A DNA stretch of 64,000 nt from NCBI GenBank assembly GCA_963667005.1, contig OY762937.1, forward strand, positions 1,178,001 through 1,242,000, in the 5' to 3' direction. The position numbers and the translations under genes are program-made. Below are positions 37,107 through 46,012 of the stretch, one piece after another. Each line of letters starts with the position of its first letter. The stretch's first letter is position 1. The stretch is from G963662605 sp963667005 (GTDB lineage: Bacteria; Bacteroidota; Ignavibacteria; Ignavibacteriales; Ignavibacteriaceae). Below the pieces are notes generated by a model, which worked only from the letters and a program-made list of their open reading frames with translations, made no database searches and was not told the DNA's origin.

Positions 37107-37832
37107 TTAAGAAGCCTGCATTCCTTTTTTAAAGAAAAGGAATATATATCTCATTATACCAAATATGTTAAACAAAATAAATACATAAAACGTTGCATAT
37201 CCCCGCGTAACAATGACGGTGATAGCTGAGGCAATTAAAAACAACACCAATACAGGTTTTCTTTTAATGCCTTCAAGTGTAAAAGCCGGGAGTGTGTCAT
37301 ATTTTACATGGCTTACCATTAAAAAGGCGATAGACAGCACCAGAAGCAATGCGGCAAAATCAGTTTGTCTCGCTACACTTCCACTGAAGAGGATCATGAA
37401 TTCAAACGATACGACGGTCAATGCTGCAGTGGGAATAGGCAAACCGTTGAAATAGTTTTTATCAAAGCCAACAAGCTCAACATTAAATCGGGCAAGCCTG
37501 AAAGCACCGGCAAAAACAAAAACTCCACCAGCAAGCATACCCCAATATCCGAAACGATACAAGTGGGCAGTATACAGTAAAAATGCCGGAGCAAATCCGA
37601 AGCTAATCACATCGGCTAGTGAATCCAGCTCAACACCAAACTTGCTGCTCGTTTTGGTCAACCGTGCCATCACGCCATCAAGCGCGTCGGCTATTGATGC
37701 TATGGCGATGAATATTGTGGCCCAAACATAATTGCCCTGAGAGGTTAGAATGACCGCGATAAAACCACAAAACATATTGGCAAAAGTACAAAGGTTGGGC
37801 AATGTCCGTCTTGCTGAATAACCTAAATCCAT
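37107..37832 (-). CDS. pssA: CDP-diacylglycerol-serine O-phosphatidyltransferase
   Basis: 241 residues, about eight membrane helices. The CDP-alcohol phosphatidyltransferase signature DGxxAR..G...D...D is present (ALDGVMARLTKTSSKFGVELDS). It makes phosphatidylserine, the substrate of the decarboxylase encoded immediately upstream; the two genes abut. Together they form phosphatidylethanolamine, which could also feed the EptA-like transferases at 16.7 and 23.6 kb. Confidence 0.92.
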   Translation of the reverse strand: MDLGYSARRTLPNLCTFANMFCGFIAVILTSQGNYVWATIFIAIASIADALDGVMARLTKTSSKFGVELDSLADVISFGFAPAFLLYTAHLYRFGYWGMLAGGVFVFAGAFRLARFNVELVGFDKNYFNGLPIPTAALTVVSFEFMILFSGSVARQTDFAALLLVLSIAFLMVSHVKYDTLPAFTLEGIKRKPVLVLFLIASAITVIVTRGYATFYVFILFNIFGIMRYIFLFFKKGMQAS

Positions 37833-38501
37833 TTATAAACTTCCTTTGTCTTTGGTGGCAGAGCACAGCACTGTTTCTCCGGCTGTAACTATATCGCCGG
37901 ATTTTACTAATACCTTCCAGTCTGCTGGAACAATAACATCGACACGGCTGCCGAATTTTATCATACCGAATCTACTGCCAGCGGTAACGATGTCGCCTTC
38001 TTTAAGCTCACTTACGATACGCCGTGCAACGTATCCGGCAATCTGCGTGTACAACACGCGACCGTATTTAGACTCGATGCCGATTTCGTTTCTTTCATTT
38101 TCGGAAGAAGCTTTGTCATCAAATGCGACAAGGTATTTCCCCTTGATGTATTGAGCGTGTCCTACATTGCCCGAAACCGGAATACGATTTACGTGCACAT
38201 TAAGCGGCGACATGAAGATGGAAATTTGTGTGCCGGAGCCCTTTAAAAATTTCTGTTCGTCAACCATCTTTATTAATACGATTTTCCCATCAGCAGGGGA
38301 GAATATGGCGCCGTCTTGCTGCGGGGTGGTTCTTTCCGGGTCGCGAAAGAAATATAATGTGAATACAATTATAAAAAGTGCAAATGCAAACAATACATAA
38401 CGCACAGCTTGATACTGTGTTTTAAAAACACCTATCGCGATACAAAAAGCCGCGATAATAAATACGGCTACGATAGTGTTTGTTCCATAACGCGTAAACA
38501 T
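37833..38501 (-). CDS. psd: phosphatidylserine decarboxylase (short form)
   Basis: About 222 residues with two N-terminal membrane segments. The short-type proenzyme motif RFGMIKFGSRVD is near the C-terminus; cleavage between Gly and Ser would create the pyruvoyl group. A histidine-containing FMSPLNVHVNRIPVSG block is typical. An in-frame TTG at 38510 is an alternative start: the AAGGAG site is slightly too close to TTG and slightly far from ATG 38501, so the choice is uncertain. Confidence 0.9.
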   Translation of the reverse strand: MFTRYGTNTIVAVFIIAAFCIAIGVFKTQYQAVRYVLFAFALFIIVFTLYFFRDPERTTPQQDGAIFSPADGKIVLIKMVDEQKFLKGSGTQISIFMSPLNVHVNRIPVSGNVGHAQYIKGKYLVAFDDKASSENERNEIGIESKYGRVLYTQIAGYVARRIVSELKEGDIVTAGSRFGMIKFGSRVDVIVPADWKVLVKSGDIVTAGETVLCSATKDKGSL

Positions 38502-38517
38502 AAATAACAATTTCTCC

Positions 38518-39159
38518 TTATGTCCTGATTATCGTCAGCAGGTCTTCTGTCATTTTCTTAAGGTCTGCTGATTTTGAAGGAAACAATGCTTTATCGGATT
38601 CGGGAATCAACTCGCTCTTTGCAAGTATTCGCATATGAAGCGGGTCAAACTCGCCGCACAAAAGCAATTTATCTTGTGCTTTTGCGAAAAAGCAATCAAA
38701 TGAAATGAGCGCAAGTTCACGGCGCTCAAAATATGATTTCAGAACCGCGTTTATCTTAGTGCAGATTCTGTTCATCGTTTTTAAACTTTCAACCTCGGTC
38801 ATTCCAGCGGCGATAATATGATTCTGAGAAATCATTTCTTCAGCCGGAGCGGCCGTAAAATACTCCAACACAGGAATTGCATATGCATCCCATGCGGATT
38901 TGCCCAGAATTCCCGCGAATTTGGGGTCCATATAGTTTACCACTCTGATGCAAAAAGGCAAGGTATCATGCGAAGTGAAACGAAGGGTCTTTTCATCAGT
39001 TTTTGCAATAAAAGCAGTCGGAATATTAAAAGTATTCAGATATTCAAAAAAGAACTGGTTTATGGTCGCAAAGTCCTCTGCCAATGTTTTATATCTGAAT
39101 TTCTTTTTATCCTTTGTCAGAATAGCGGGATAAACCCTATCAAGAAATTCTTCTGCCAT
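38518..39159 (-). CDS. divergent PurC-like (SAICAR synthetase-fold) protein, probably inactive
   Basis: About 213 residues. The order and character of blocks follow PurC: ...INQFFFEYLNTFNIPTAFIAK, a CIRVVNY strand in place of VVRN, AIPVLEYFT, then ICTKINAVLKSYFERRELALISFD and LLLCGEFDPLHMRIL. The key PurC motif DFKxEFG reads FDCFFAKA and DEISPD reads GEFDPL, so catalytic and nucleotide-binding residues are largely lost. The N-terminal ATP-binding strands (GKxKxxY) are shortened. The frame is open to a TTG at 39240, but MAEEF at 39159 fits better. It sits upstream of psd-pssA. Confidence 0.6.
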   Translation of the reverse strand: MAEEFLDRVYPAILTKDKKKFRYKTLAEDFATINQFFFEYLNTFNIPTAFIAKTDEKTLRFTSHDTLPFCIRVVNYMDPKFAGILGKSAWDAYAIPVLEYFTAAPAEEMISQNHIIAAGMTEVESLKTMNRICTKINAVLKSYFERRELALISFDCFFAKAQDKLLLCGEFDPLHMRILAKSELIPESDKALFPSKSADLKKMTEDLLTIIRT

Positions 39160-39386
39160 TGCTTCCGGTTGTTTTCCTCGCCAAAATGATAAAATATTTA
39201 AATGAAACGATAATAATAAAAAGAATGCACAAAATTTCAAATCATTGTTTTATATTTACATTTGGCAAAAATGCCGGGTCTATCGCAATTTATTGACAAT
39301 ATGACTAATTTTGGCATTTTTTATTCGATCTTTTCACTTTTATTTGAACAAGAATAATACTAAAATTTGAAGGTACGGAGGTAGAT

Positions 39387-39713
39387 ATGAAAGGCGGAAT
39401 GCCCGGAATGATGAAGCAAATTCAAAAAATGCAAGAAGATATGGCAAAGATGCAGGCGGAACTTGGGAACAAAACTGTTACCGAAGAAGCCGGCGGTGGA
39501 ATGATAAAAGTTGTTGCTAATGGCAACAAAGAGATTGTTTCGGTTGAAATTGACCCGCAGGTAATTGTTGCTGAAGAAAAAGAAATTCTTGAAGATTTGG
39601 TAGTTGCCGCAGTAAACAAAGCTTTGGCTTCTGCTAAAAAGATGGAAGAAGACGAACTGGCAAAGCTTACTAAAGGCATGATGCCTCCGGGAATGAATTT
39701 ACCGGGGTTCTAA
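39387..39713 (+). CDS. YbaB/EbfC-family nucleoid-associated protein
   Basis: 108 residues: methionine/glutamine-rich N-terminal coiled coil (MMKQIQKMQEDMAKMQAEL), then the conserved core with VVANGNKEIVSVEIDPQV and the C-terminal LTKGMMPPGM. It binds DNA as a dimer. Followed at once by recR, the widely conserved ybaB-recR pair; dnaX, often upstream, is absent. A GTACGGAGGT ribosome site is present. Confidence 0.92.
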   Translation: MKGGMPGMMKQIQKMQEDMAKMQAELGNKTVTEEAGGGMIKVVANGNKEIVSVEIDPQVIVAEEKEILEDLVVAAVNKALASAKKMEEDELAKLTKGMMPPGMNLPGF

Positions 39714-39714
39714 A

Positions 39715-40314
39715 GTGATTATTTCCGAGCCCTTGCAAAATGCAATAGACGAATTTCATAAATTTCCGGGAATCGGTAGAAAGACTGCTCAACGACTCGC
39801 GTTATTCTTGCTGAAAAGCAGCAACGAGGATTTTGAGCTTTTTCTGTCGGCACTGCGGTCGTTGAAAGATAAACTGCATTTTTGCTCAGTCTGTTTTAAT
39901 ATAACTGAGTTTGAAGTCTGTGAGATCTGCTCCAGCCCAAAACGGGATAAAACAACCATTTGTGTAGTGGAAGAAGCAAGTGATATCATTGCTATCGAAA
40001 AATCCCACGAGTATAGCGGTTTGTACCACGTTCTTGGAGGAGTGTTGTCTCCTTTGAGCGGTGTTGGCGCTGATGATCTAAGAATCAAAGAATTAATGAG
40101 CCGCGCAACCGGTGGTGATATAAAGGAAGTAATCCTTGCGCTTAATCCGAACACCGAAGGCGAAACTACGTCTCTTTACATCGCCAAACTTCTAAAACCC
40201 TTTGGCGTTCGTACATCAAGGATTGCCCGTGGAATACCGATCGGCGGCGACCTTGAATTTACCGACGAAGCCACAATTGGCAGAGCGGTTATAGGCAGAG
40301 TGGTGATTGAATGA
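39715..40314 (+). CDS. recR: recombination protein RecR
   Basis: 199 residues: N-terminal HhH (FPGIGRKTAQRLALFLL), a four-cysteine zinc finger (CSVCFNITEFEVCEIC), a Toprim domain (CVVEEASDIIAIEKS; LGGVLSPL) and the C-terminal TSRIARGIPIGGDLEFTD. Functions with RecF/RecO in loading RecA at gaps. The start is GTG 39715, one base after the ybaB stop. Confidence 0.96.
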   Translation: MIISEPLQNAIDEFHKFPGIGRKTAQRLALFLLKSSNEDFELFLSALRSLKDKLHFCSVCFNITEFEVCEICSSPKRDKTTICVVEEASDIIAIEKSHEYSGLYHVLGGVLSPLSGVGADDLRIKELMSRATGGDIKEVILALNPNTEGETTSLYIAKLLKPFGVRTSRIARGIPIGGDLEFTDEATIGRAVIGRVVIE

Positions 40315-41045
40315 GTGACTGGTTTGAAGACTGGTTTGCCTCAGATGAATATTTAACCGTATACTCTCACCGCGATCAAGCGGAAGCTGAAAAACTGCGG
40401 CGTCTTATATTGGATAAAACTTTGCTGCCGGCAGGCAGCCGCATTCTGGATCTTGCATGCGGAGCCGGCAGACACGCCATCGCATTCGCGGAAAAAGGAT
40501 TTCGAGTAACGGCAATTGACCTTAGCGAAAATCTTTTGAATATCGGCAGGCAGGAAGCTCTCCGGCATAAAGTATCTGTGGAATTCAGTAGACAGGATAT
40601 TCGAACAGTTACCGTGAGCGGCGGTTTTCAATTAGCCCTCAATCTTTTTACCTCATTCGGCTATTTTGAAGAGGATGAAGAAAATTTCGGCATCTTCCGC
40701 ACTGCTTACAAATACCTTGATGCATCAGGATATTTCGTATTTGATTTTCTCAATGAATCTTTTGTTAAAAAGAACCTGATACCCGTTTCCCTGGATGAAA
40801 GAAGCGGGGGTGTTATTAAGCAGACCCGTAGTATAGAAAACAACTGTGTTGTGAAAAAAATCGAATTGCATCTGCGGGAAAAAGAACAAACATTTGAGGA
40901 ACGCGTCAGGTTGTACGATCATGATACAATAATACGCGAACTACAAACGACGGGATTTTCTATTACCGGTTTGTTCGGTGAATACGACGGGACTGTATTT
41001 GAAAAAGAGACATCTTCGCGTTTAATCGCTATTTGCAAAAAATGA
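40311..41045 (+). CDS. class I SAM-dependent methyltransferase
   Basis: 244 residues. SAM-binding LDLACGAGRHAIAFAEKG, VTAIDLSENLL and FNLFTSFGYFE-type motifs are present. Related proteins are often annotated only as methyltransferase domain proteins; the substrate is unknown. It overlaps the recR stop by four bases (ATGA) and is itself overlapped by the next gene, so it is part of the ybaB-recR operon. Confidence 0.83.
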   Translation: MSDWFEDWFASDEYLTVYSHRDQAEAEKLRRLILDKTLLPAGSRILDLACGAGRHAIAFAEKGFRVTAIDLSENLLNIGRQEALRHKVSVEFSRQDIRTVTVSGGFQLALNLFTSFGYFEEDEENFGIFRTAYKYLDASGYFVFDFLNESFVKKNLIPVSLDERSGGVIKQTRSIENNCVVKKIELHLREKEQTFEERVRLYDHDTIIRELQTTGFSITGLFGEYDGTVFEKETSSRLIAICKK

Positions 41046-41620
41046 AAACCTACATAGCATTCGCATTAACCTTGCTGGTGTTTTCCGGCTGTGATATCTT
41101 TGAAACACGGCAGGCAGAGCGGCCCGTGACTTCAAGATCGAGTTTTGAGTTCCCGGCGTCGCCGGAGATTGTTGTCCAGAATCTTACCAATTCACTGTCA
41201 GAAAACAACTCACAGGATTATATTGCCTGTCTTGCCGATAGCAACTACATAACTAAATCTTTTTCATTTGTTCCCTCATCCGGAACTGGCTCTGTATATC
41301 CCGCACTGGTAAGCGGTTGGAGCATAAAATCCGAGGAACAGTATTTTAAAAACATTGTTGTTAAATTAACAACCGATCAAGGCATTGTACTTTCGCTCTC
41401 GAACGAAAAATATTACCAGGGAGTTGACAGTACGATTTATACGGCAGATTATTCAATACAACTGCCGCAATCCGCGGTTTCTACGAATAACCATTTTAGA
41501 GGATCTCTCAGTTTTACCATGATGATGGATTCACGTTCGGAGTGGGTTATTACCCGTTGGATAGATGTAAAAAGCCCGACCGATCTGTGTTGGAGTGACA
41601 TGAAGGGGCTATACTATTAA
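41042..41620 (+). CDS. lipoprotein of unknown function
   Basis: About 192 residues with a lipoprotein signal (MKTYIAFALTLLVFSGC). ATG 41042 overlaps the previous stop as ATGA. The mature part is beta-rich with helix (SPEIVVQNLTNSLSENN) and resembles NTF2-like lipoproteins in general character only. It is paired with a second lipoprotein directly downstream of similar size, both in the recR operon. Confidence 0.7.
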   Translation: MKTYIAFALTLLVFSGCDIFETRQAERPVTSRSSFEFPASPEIVVQNLTNSLSENNSQDYIACLADSNYITKSFSFVPSSGTGSVYPALVSGWSIKSEEQYFKNIVVKLTTDQGIVLSLSNEKYYQGVDSTIYTADYSIQLPQSAVSTNNHFRGSLSFTMMMDSRSEWVITRWIDVKSPTDLCWSDMKGLYY

Positions 41621-42140
41621 AACACTTTTGTGTATTGTTGTAGTATCTTCTCTTTTCTTGATTGGATGTGATAATCCATTTGCTCCGAATATTGATTATA
41701 ATCACGGGAATTCAACATCGGGTATTGCCGATTTGACTCATATTGACGGAATATTTACGAATATAGCATACGCGTATACATTTAAAGATACATTAATATA
41801 CGGGCAAACGCTTAACCAGGATTTTACATTTACTTACAGAGATTATGACCTTGAGCACGATGTATCGTGGGGGAGGCAGGAAGAGCTTAGAATAACCGAA
41901 AACATGTTCCAAAATTCAGAACAGTTGTCTCTGGTCTGGAATAAAATAATCTCGGTCACTGTTGACACGTTGACTAAAGACACAACGCAAATGATACGGG
42001 GATTCAATCTTTCGGTGGTATTCAATCCATCGGATGTTCTGCGCATAGACGGGAGGGTGAATTTGACTTTTCAAGTAGATTCTTCAGGCTCTCAGAAGAA
42101 ATATTCAATTTTAAAATGGATTGACGAATCTAATTTTTAG
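41616..42140 (+). CDS. lipoprotein of unknown function, probable ATT start codon
   Basis: About 174 residues. The frame has no ATG or GTG in a sensible place. ATT at 41616-41618 is preceded by AAGGGG (41603-41608) at good spacing and would give MKTLLCIVVVSSLFLIGC, a textbook lipoprotein signal with lipobox LIGC. The TTG at 41628 would remove the Lys-Thr start of the signal. The ATT overlaps the previous stop (ATTAA). The mature domain is related in layout to its neighbour. Confidence 0.6.
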   Translation: MKTLLCIVVVSSLFLIGCDNPFAPNIDYNHGNSTSGIADLTHIDGIFTNIAYAYTFKDTLIYGQTLNQDFTFTYRDYDLEHDVSWGRQEELRITENMFQNSEQLSLVWNKIISVTVDTLTKDTTQMIRGFNLSVVFNPSDVLRIDGRVNLTFQVDSSGSQKKYSILKWIDESNF

Positions 42141-42148
42141 TGAGACAT

Positions 42149-43003
42149 ATGGCATTTATATTAAAAGAAACATTCCGGGCAATTCGTAAGGCAAAATTAT
42201 ATTTTTTCCTTTCGGCGGTAACTATGTTTATCAGCGTGTTTTTAATTCAGGCCTCTCTGGTCAGTAATAATGTCGTTGCAAAAACGCGCAAACACTTGTC
42301 CGATGCTTTGACAATGCAGGTATACTTGGACGATTCAATATCTGCCGACGGCATCGCGAATCTTAAATCCAGCTTAGTTCATCAAAAATTCGTTTCGGAT
42401 GTACAGTTCTTATCTAAAGCACAAGCTGAATCTTTGTTTGTCAAAGAGACGGGGGAGGACTTTAGAAAAATTCTCGCGTATAATCCGCTGCCGGCATCAT
42501 TTGTGTTGAAGATTGATGACGCAATCGTAAATGGGGCGCAGATCACCTCTTTGATAGGGACGATCAAAAAGATGCCGAATGTTGTTGATGTCAGCTTTGA
42601 AACCGACACGTACAAAATCGTGATGAACTATTTCAAACAGGCAAGGCTCTACATCATCATTTTGACAATAATCCTGACACTTATTGCCACGTATATATCG
42701 TTTAGCATGGCAATGGTTTTATGGCATCTACGGGCTGAAGAAGTGAAAATTATGAAGCTTGTAGGAAGTTCGAATTTTTCCATAAAACTGCCTATACTTT
42801 TAAATGGAATCATTGTGGGTATTACGGGGGCTGTTCTGTCTCTGCTGGCATGGCTGCTTCTGGGTAAAATTGTTATTTCCTACTTTGGTGCGATTCCCGA
42901 TGTATTCGGAAATATTGCCCAAATTGTCGCGGCAACTTTTGGATTAGGCCCTGTTATCGGAGTCATAAGTTCTGGCTTAGCAGTCGCAAGGCTTAAAAAA
43001 TGA
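42149..43003 (+). CDS. ftsX: FtsX-type permease-like cell-division protein
   Basis: About 284 residues with FtsX topology: one N-terminal helix (FFLSAVTMFISVFLIQA), an extracytoplasmic domain of about 130 residues, then three helices (YIIILTIILTLIATYISFS; LLNGIIVGITGAVLSLLAWLLL; the last near the end) with LWHLRAEEVKIMKLVGSSN between. FtsX with the ATPase FtsE activates murein hydrolases at division. ftsE is not adjacent. GTG 42140 overlapping the previous stop is an alternative start. Confidence 0.82.
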   Translation: MAFILKETFRAIRKAKLYFFLSAVTMFISVFLIQASLVSNNVVAKTRKHLSDALTMQVYLDDSISADGIANLKSSLVHQKFVSDVQFLSKAQAESLFVKETGEDFRKILAYNPLPASFVLKIDDAIVNGAQITSLIGTIKKMPNVVDVSFETDTYKIVMNYFKQARLYIIILTIILTLIATYISFSMAMVLWHLRAEEVKIMKLVGSSNFSIKLPILLNGIIVGITGAVLSLLAWLLLGKIVISYFGAIPDVFGNIAQIVAATFGLGPVIGVISSGLAVARLKK

Positions 43004-43030
43004 TAATTTTAAGGATTTGATAGAAAACCA

Positions 43031-43038
43031 TAATTTTG
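43031..43038 (+). promoter_or_regulatory. possible -7 box for the SLBB-Wzc operon
   Basis: TAATTTTG fits TAnnTTTG and lies 37 bases before ATG 43075, in the gap after ftsX. A -33 TTG at the right distance is not clear. Confidence 0.3.
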
Positions 43039-43074
43039 TATCTTAATTAGATAATTTTTAGAAAAAGGTAGTTA

Positions 43075-43593
43075 ATGGTAAGACGAGTTTTCCTTTTATT
43101 TGTCTTGTTTCTGTTAGCGGCGAAGCTTAATGTTTTTGCCCAAGATAATGATGTTCAAGTGGGAACGGTTCCTAGAAATCCATCTCAAATGTTTGGACTC
43201 TTTGATTACTCAGATCCTACTAAAATAAACATAAAAGTATCTATTTGGGGTTATTGCAAATTCCCCGGTAAATATATTGTACCAGTCAATTCCAGTTTAA
43301 GAGATCTAATGTCATTTGCCGGCGGCCCAATGCCGGATGCGTATTTAGATGATGTACGCCTGGTTCGTACTCTTGCCGACTCAAGCCAGCAGGTATTTAC
43401 CTACAATTTCAGTGAATTGACACTTGAACCTACTATCACAAAGAAGGTTCCGAATCAGACATTACAACCGGGCGATATGCTTTTTCTGCCGGGTCAGCCA
43501 AGAATGTACTTTAAAGATTACTTTACCATGTTTTTGTCTGTCGTCTCAGCATTAAGTTCGCTGACCATCTTAATTATTAATCTTACAAAATAA
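43075..43593 (+). CDS. short SLBB-domain polysaccharide export protein
   Basis: 172 residues: signal peptide (cleavage near NVFAQ), one SLBB domain (KVSIWGYCKFPGKYIVPVNSSLRDLMSFAGGPMPDAY ... LQPGDMLFLPGQ in pieces), and a C-terminal membrane helix (FLSVVSALSSLTILIINLT). Wza proteins are longer with several SLBB domains and no such tail, so this is a reduced relative or a partner protein. It lies 13 bases upstream of the Wzc-type kinase and is surely co-transcribed. Confidence 0.75.
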   Translation: MVRRVFLLFVLFLLAAKLNVFAQDNDVQVGTVPRNPSQMFGLFDYSDPTKINIKVSIWGYCKFPGKYIVPVNSSLRDLMSFAGGPMPDAYLDDVRLVRTLADSSQQVFTYNFSELTLEPTITKKVPNQTLQPGDMLFLPGQPRMYFKDYFTMFLSVVSALSSLTILIINLTK

Positions 43594-43606
43594 TTGGAGC
43601 AGTTCG

Positions 43607-45868
43607 TTGAGTAAGCCAGAAAAGAATTTTATAAAAGTTCAGCCCCGATCTTTTAAAGAAAATATTGACATTATCAGAAATGACTGGTTCCCGGTTTTCA
43701 TAATTACCTTGGCCAGTTTGCTTTTTTCAGTGATCTATGCGGTTAATGCAAAAAACATTTATAAAGCGACAAGTTTAGTTAAAATTTCAAAGCCGACGGG
43801 CGGCGTTTTAGATGCCAACCCATTATTGCAAGCAACGACTGATTTTGCAATGGATCGGTTTTTACTGAATGAAATTGAAATATTGAAAAGCTATCAGGTT
43901 CGCGAGAGAGTTGTCTCTGCACTGTTAGACACATTCAAAGTCGAAAACAAAAATCACAAGTTTTATATTTTGTTGGATGAAACTATCCGGCAAAAGAAAA
44001 ATGCTCCTCTTACTCCAGCGCCAAAATTACAGTTGATAAATGATTTGGCTAAAATGGACATTGAGCAGAAGAGAGGCCTTGACTTCGTTGAAGTGTCAGT
44101 CCAATCTCCATCAGCTTATGAAGCGGCGCTTGTAGTTAATTGCTACGTAGAAGCATACCGTCAGATAAATCTTGAGCTTACCCGTAATCAGTTAGCCTCT
44201 GTTCGTGAGTTTCTTGTTGCACAACGTACTGATAAGCTTCAGGAACTTGGTAAATCAGAAGAGGCACTTCGTAATTTTCAGGAACAGGGCGGCATTGTTG
44301 CCCTCGATCAGCAGGCAACAAACCTGATTTCTTTCCTGTCCACTCTTGAATCCAAAAGAGATATGGATAGAATACAGATGATGGCTTCGGAAAAGCTGTT
44401 GACCCGCTATAAAGATGAGTTGAAGAAAAGATCACCGGACATCAATGCTTACCTTGATCAAGTTGCATCTGAAACATATCTGAAAGATATACAGGCGCAA
44501 CTAGCGGAAGCCAAGCTGGGCCGCGAAATACTCAAGGTGGACCCGGCCGCCTCAAGCATGGCTAATCAAGCCGCCATTAAAGAATACGATAAGAAGGTTG
44601 CTGTTCTCGAAGATTTGTTGAAACAAAAAATTAGCACATTGAAGTCGAGTATCTTTGCAGCAACACCGGACGAACTGAAAGATCTTGCCCAGAAAATTCT
44701 TGGCGCCGAAGTTCAGGTTCAAGCCGCACGTGTTTCTATGGAACAGGAAGATGCTCTTGTCAAGAAATACGAACAGAAATTTAATGTATTGCCGAAATCA
44801 AGTATTGAACTTGCCCGTCTCCAGAGAAATCGCGAGTCATTGGAAAAACTTTATTTGATGATTGAAGAAAAATATCAGGAAGCCGCAATCAACGAACAAT
44901 CGCAACCCGGTAACGTGTTGATTGTAGATGAAGCCCGCATCCCGGACAAACCATTTAAACCGAACCGCATTCTTATTATTATTGTCGGTTTCATTCTCGG
45001 TTTAATTATCGCAATCGGTTATGTGTTCCTGAGAAATAATTTTGATAACACTGTTAAGACTCCGGATGATATTCAGAAATTCGGCACAGACGTTCTTGCG
45101 TGGATTCCGCAGATTGAAGGCGTTGCCGCTACAGGTTCATCCGAATTTGAGTTTATTGTAGCACGCAAACCGGATTCAATTCCTGCTGAATCATTCAGGG
45201 CATTACGTACAAGAGTACAGTTTTCACGCGTTGATGCAGAACAGTTGAAGACCATCCTTGTTACATCGTCCGCACCTTCTGAAGGTAAGACGATGATTTG
45301 TACAAACCTTGCAGGAAGTTTTGCTTTATCGAATAAGAAAACTTTGATTATTGACTGTGACTTGCGCAAACCGCGTATTCACTCCTTCTTTAAAGCAAAT
45401 CGCTATCCTGGTATTGTTGATTATCTCTTTGGTCAGGTTTCATTTGATGAAATCGTCCGCACATCTGAAATCAACGGCCTGTTCTATATGACAGCCGGTA
45501 CAATTCCTCCGAATCCTTCTGAAATTCTTGAATCACAGAAGATGAAAGATTTCTTGAAGGATATCAGAGAGAAATATGATTATGTGCTTCTCGATTCTCC
45601 TCCTGTTATCGCGGTTACGGATTCTGAAATTCTCGCCCGCTATGCAGATGCTACCGCCTTGGTAGTTTCAGCTAACACTACAGAAACAGAATTGATGCTG
45701 CGTGCATTGGAAATCATCAAACAGGATAATATCAACTTTATCGGAACAATTCTTAATAACTTCGTTTATAAGAGTTCCTACGGTTCATATTATAAATACT
45801 ATTATTACTATACCCGTCCCCGTAAGACTGACAGGTCCAAACTGCCTCCGCAGCAGATTAACACCTAA
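43607..45868 (+). CDS. Wzc-type polysaccharide co-polymerase with tyrosine autokinase domain
   Basis: 753 residues. A PCP domain with two membrane helices (near 35-52 and 455-475) encloses a long periplasmic coiled coil. The C-terminal BY-kinase domain has Walker A SSAPSEGKT (about 551-562), Walker A' LIIDCDLRKPR and Walker B VLLDSPP. The tail is a tyrosine cluster (SYGSYYKYYYYYTR), the expected autophosphorylation site controlling polymer export. Start is TTG 43607 with GGAG seven bases upstream. Confidence 0.9.
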   Translation: MSKPEKNFIKVQPRSFKENIDIIRNDWFPVFIITLASLLFSVIYAVNAKNIYKATSLVKISKPTGGVLDANPLLQATTDFAMDRFLLNEIEILKSYQVRERVVSALLDTFKVENKNHKFYILLDETIRQKKNAPLTPAPKLQLINDLAKMDIEQKRGLDFVEVSVQSPSAYEAALVVNCYVEAYRQINLELTRNQLASVREFLVAQRTDKLQELGKSEEALRNFQEQGGIVALDQQATNLISFLSTLESKRDMDRIQMMASEKLLTRYKDELKKRSPDINAYLDQVASETYLKDIQAQLAEAKLGREILKVDPAASSMANQAAIKEYDKKVAVLEDLLKQKISTLKSSIFAATPDELKDLAQKILGAEVQVQAARVSMEQEDALVKKYEQKFNVLPKSSIELARLQRNRESLEKLYLMIEEKYQEAAINEQSQPGNVLIVDEARIPDKPFKPNRILIIIVGFILGLIIAIGYVFLRNNFDNTVKTPDDIQKFGTDVLAWIPQIEGVAATGSSEFEFIVARKPDSIPAESFRALRTRVQFSRVDAEQLKTILVTSSAPSEGKTMICTNLAGSFALSNKKTLIIDCDLRKPRIHSFFKANRYPGIVDYLFGQVSFDEIVRTSEINGLFYMTAGTIPPNPSEILESQKMKDFLKDIREKYDYVLLDSPPVIAVTDSEILARYADATALVVSANTTETELMLRALEIIKQDNINFIGTILNNFVYKSSYGSYYKYYYYYTRPRKTDRSKLPPQQINT

Positions 45869-45895
45869 ATGGAGCCGGCACAGTAAAGAAAATTT

Positions 45896-45924
45896 AAACG
45901 GAATCGAAAGATTCCGTTTTTTTT
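45896..45924 (+). terminator. intrinsic terminator after the Wzc-type gene
   Basis: AAACGGAATC / GATTCCGTTT stem with a GAAA tetraloop, followed by a T run. Confidence 0.85.
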
Positions 45925-46012
45925 ATTTAAATGAATCTAACTTTTTTATAAGTTACAAGGGTGATAATTCTGAAAAAGATTACTCATTTCAAAATAATAG
46001 CGGTATCGATTT

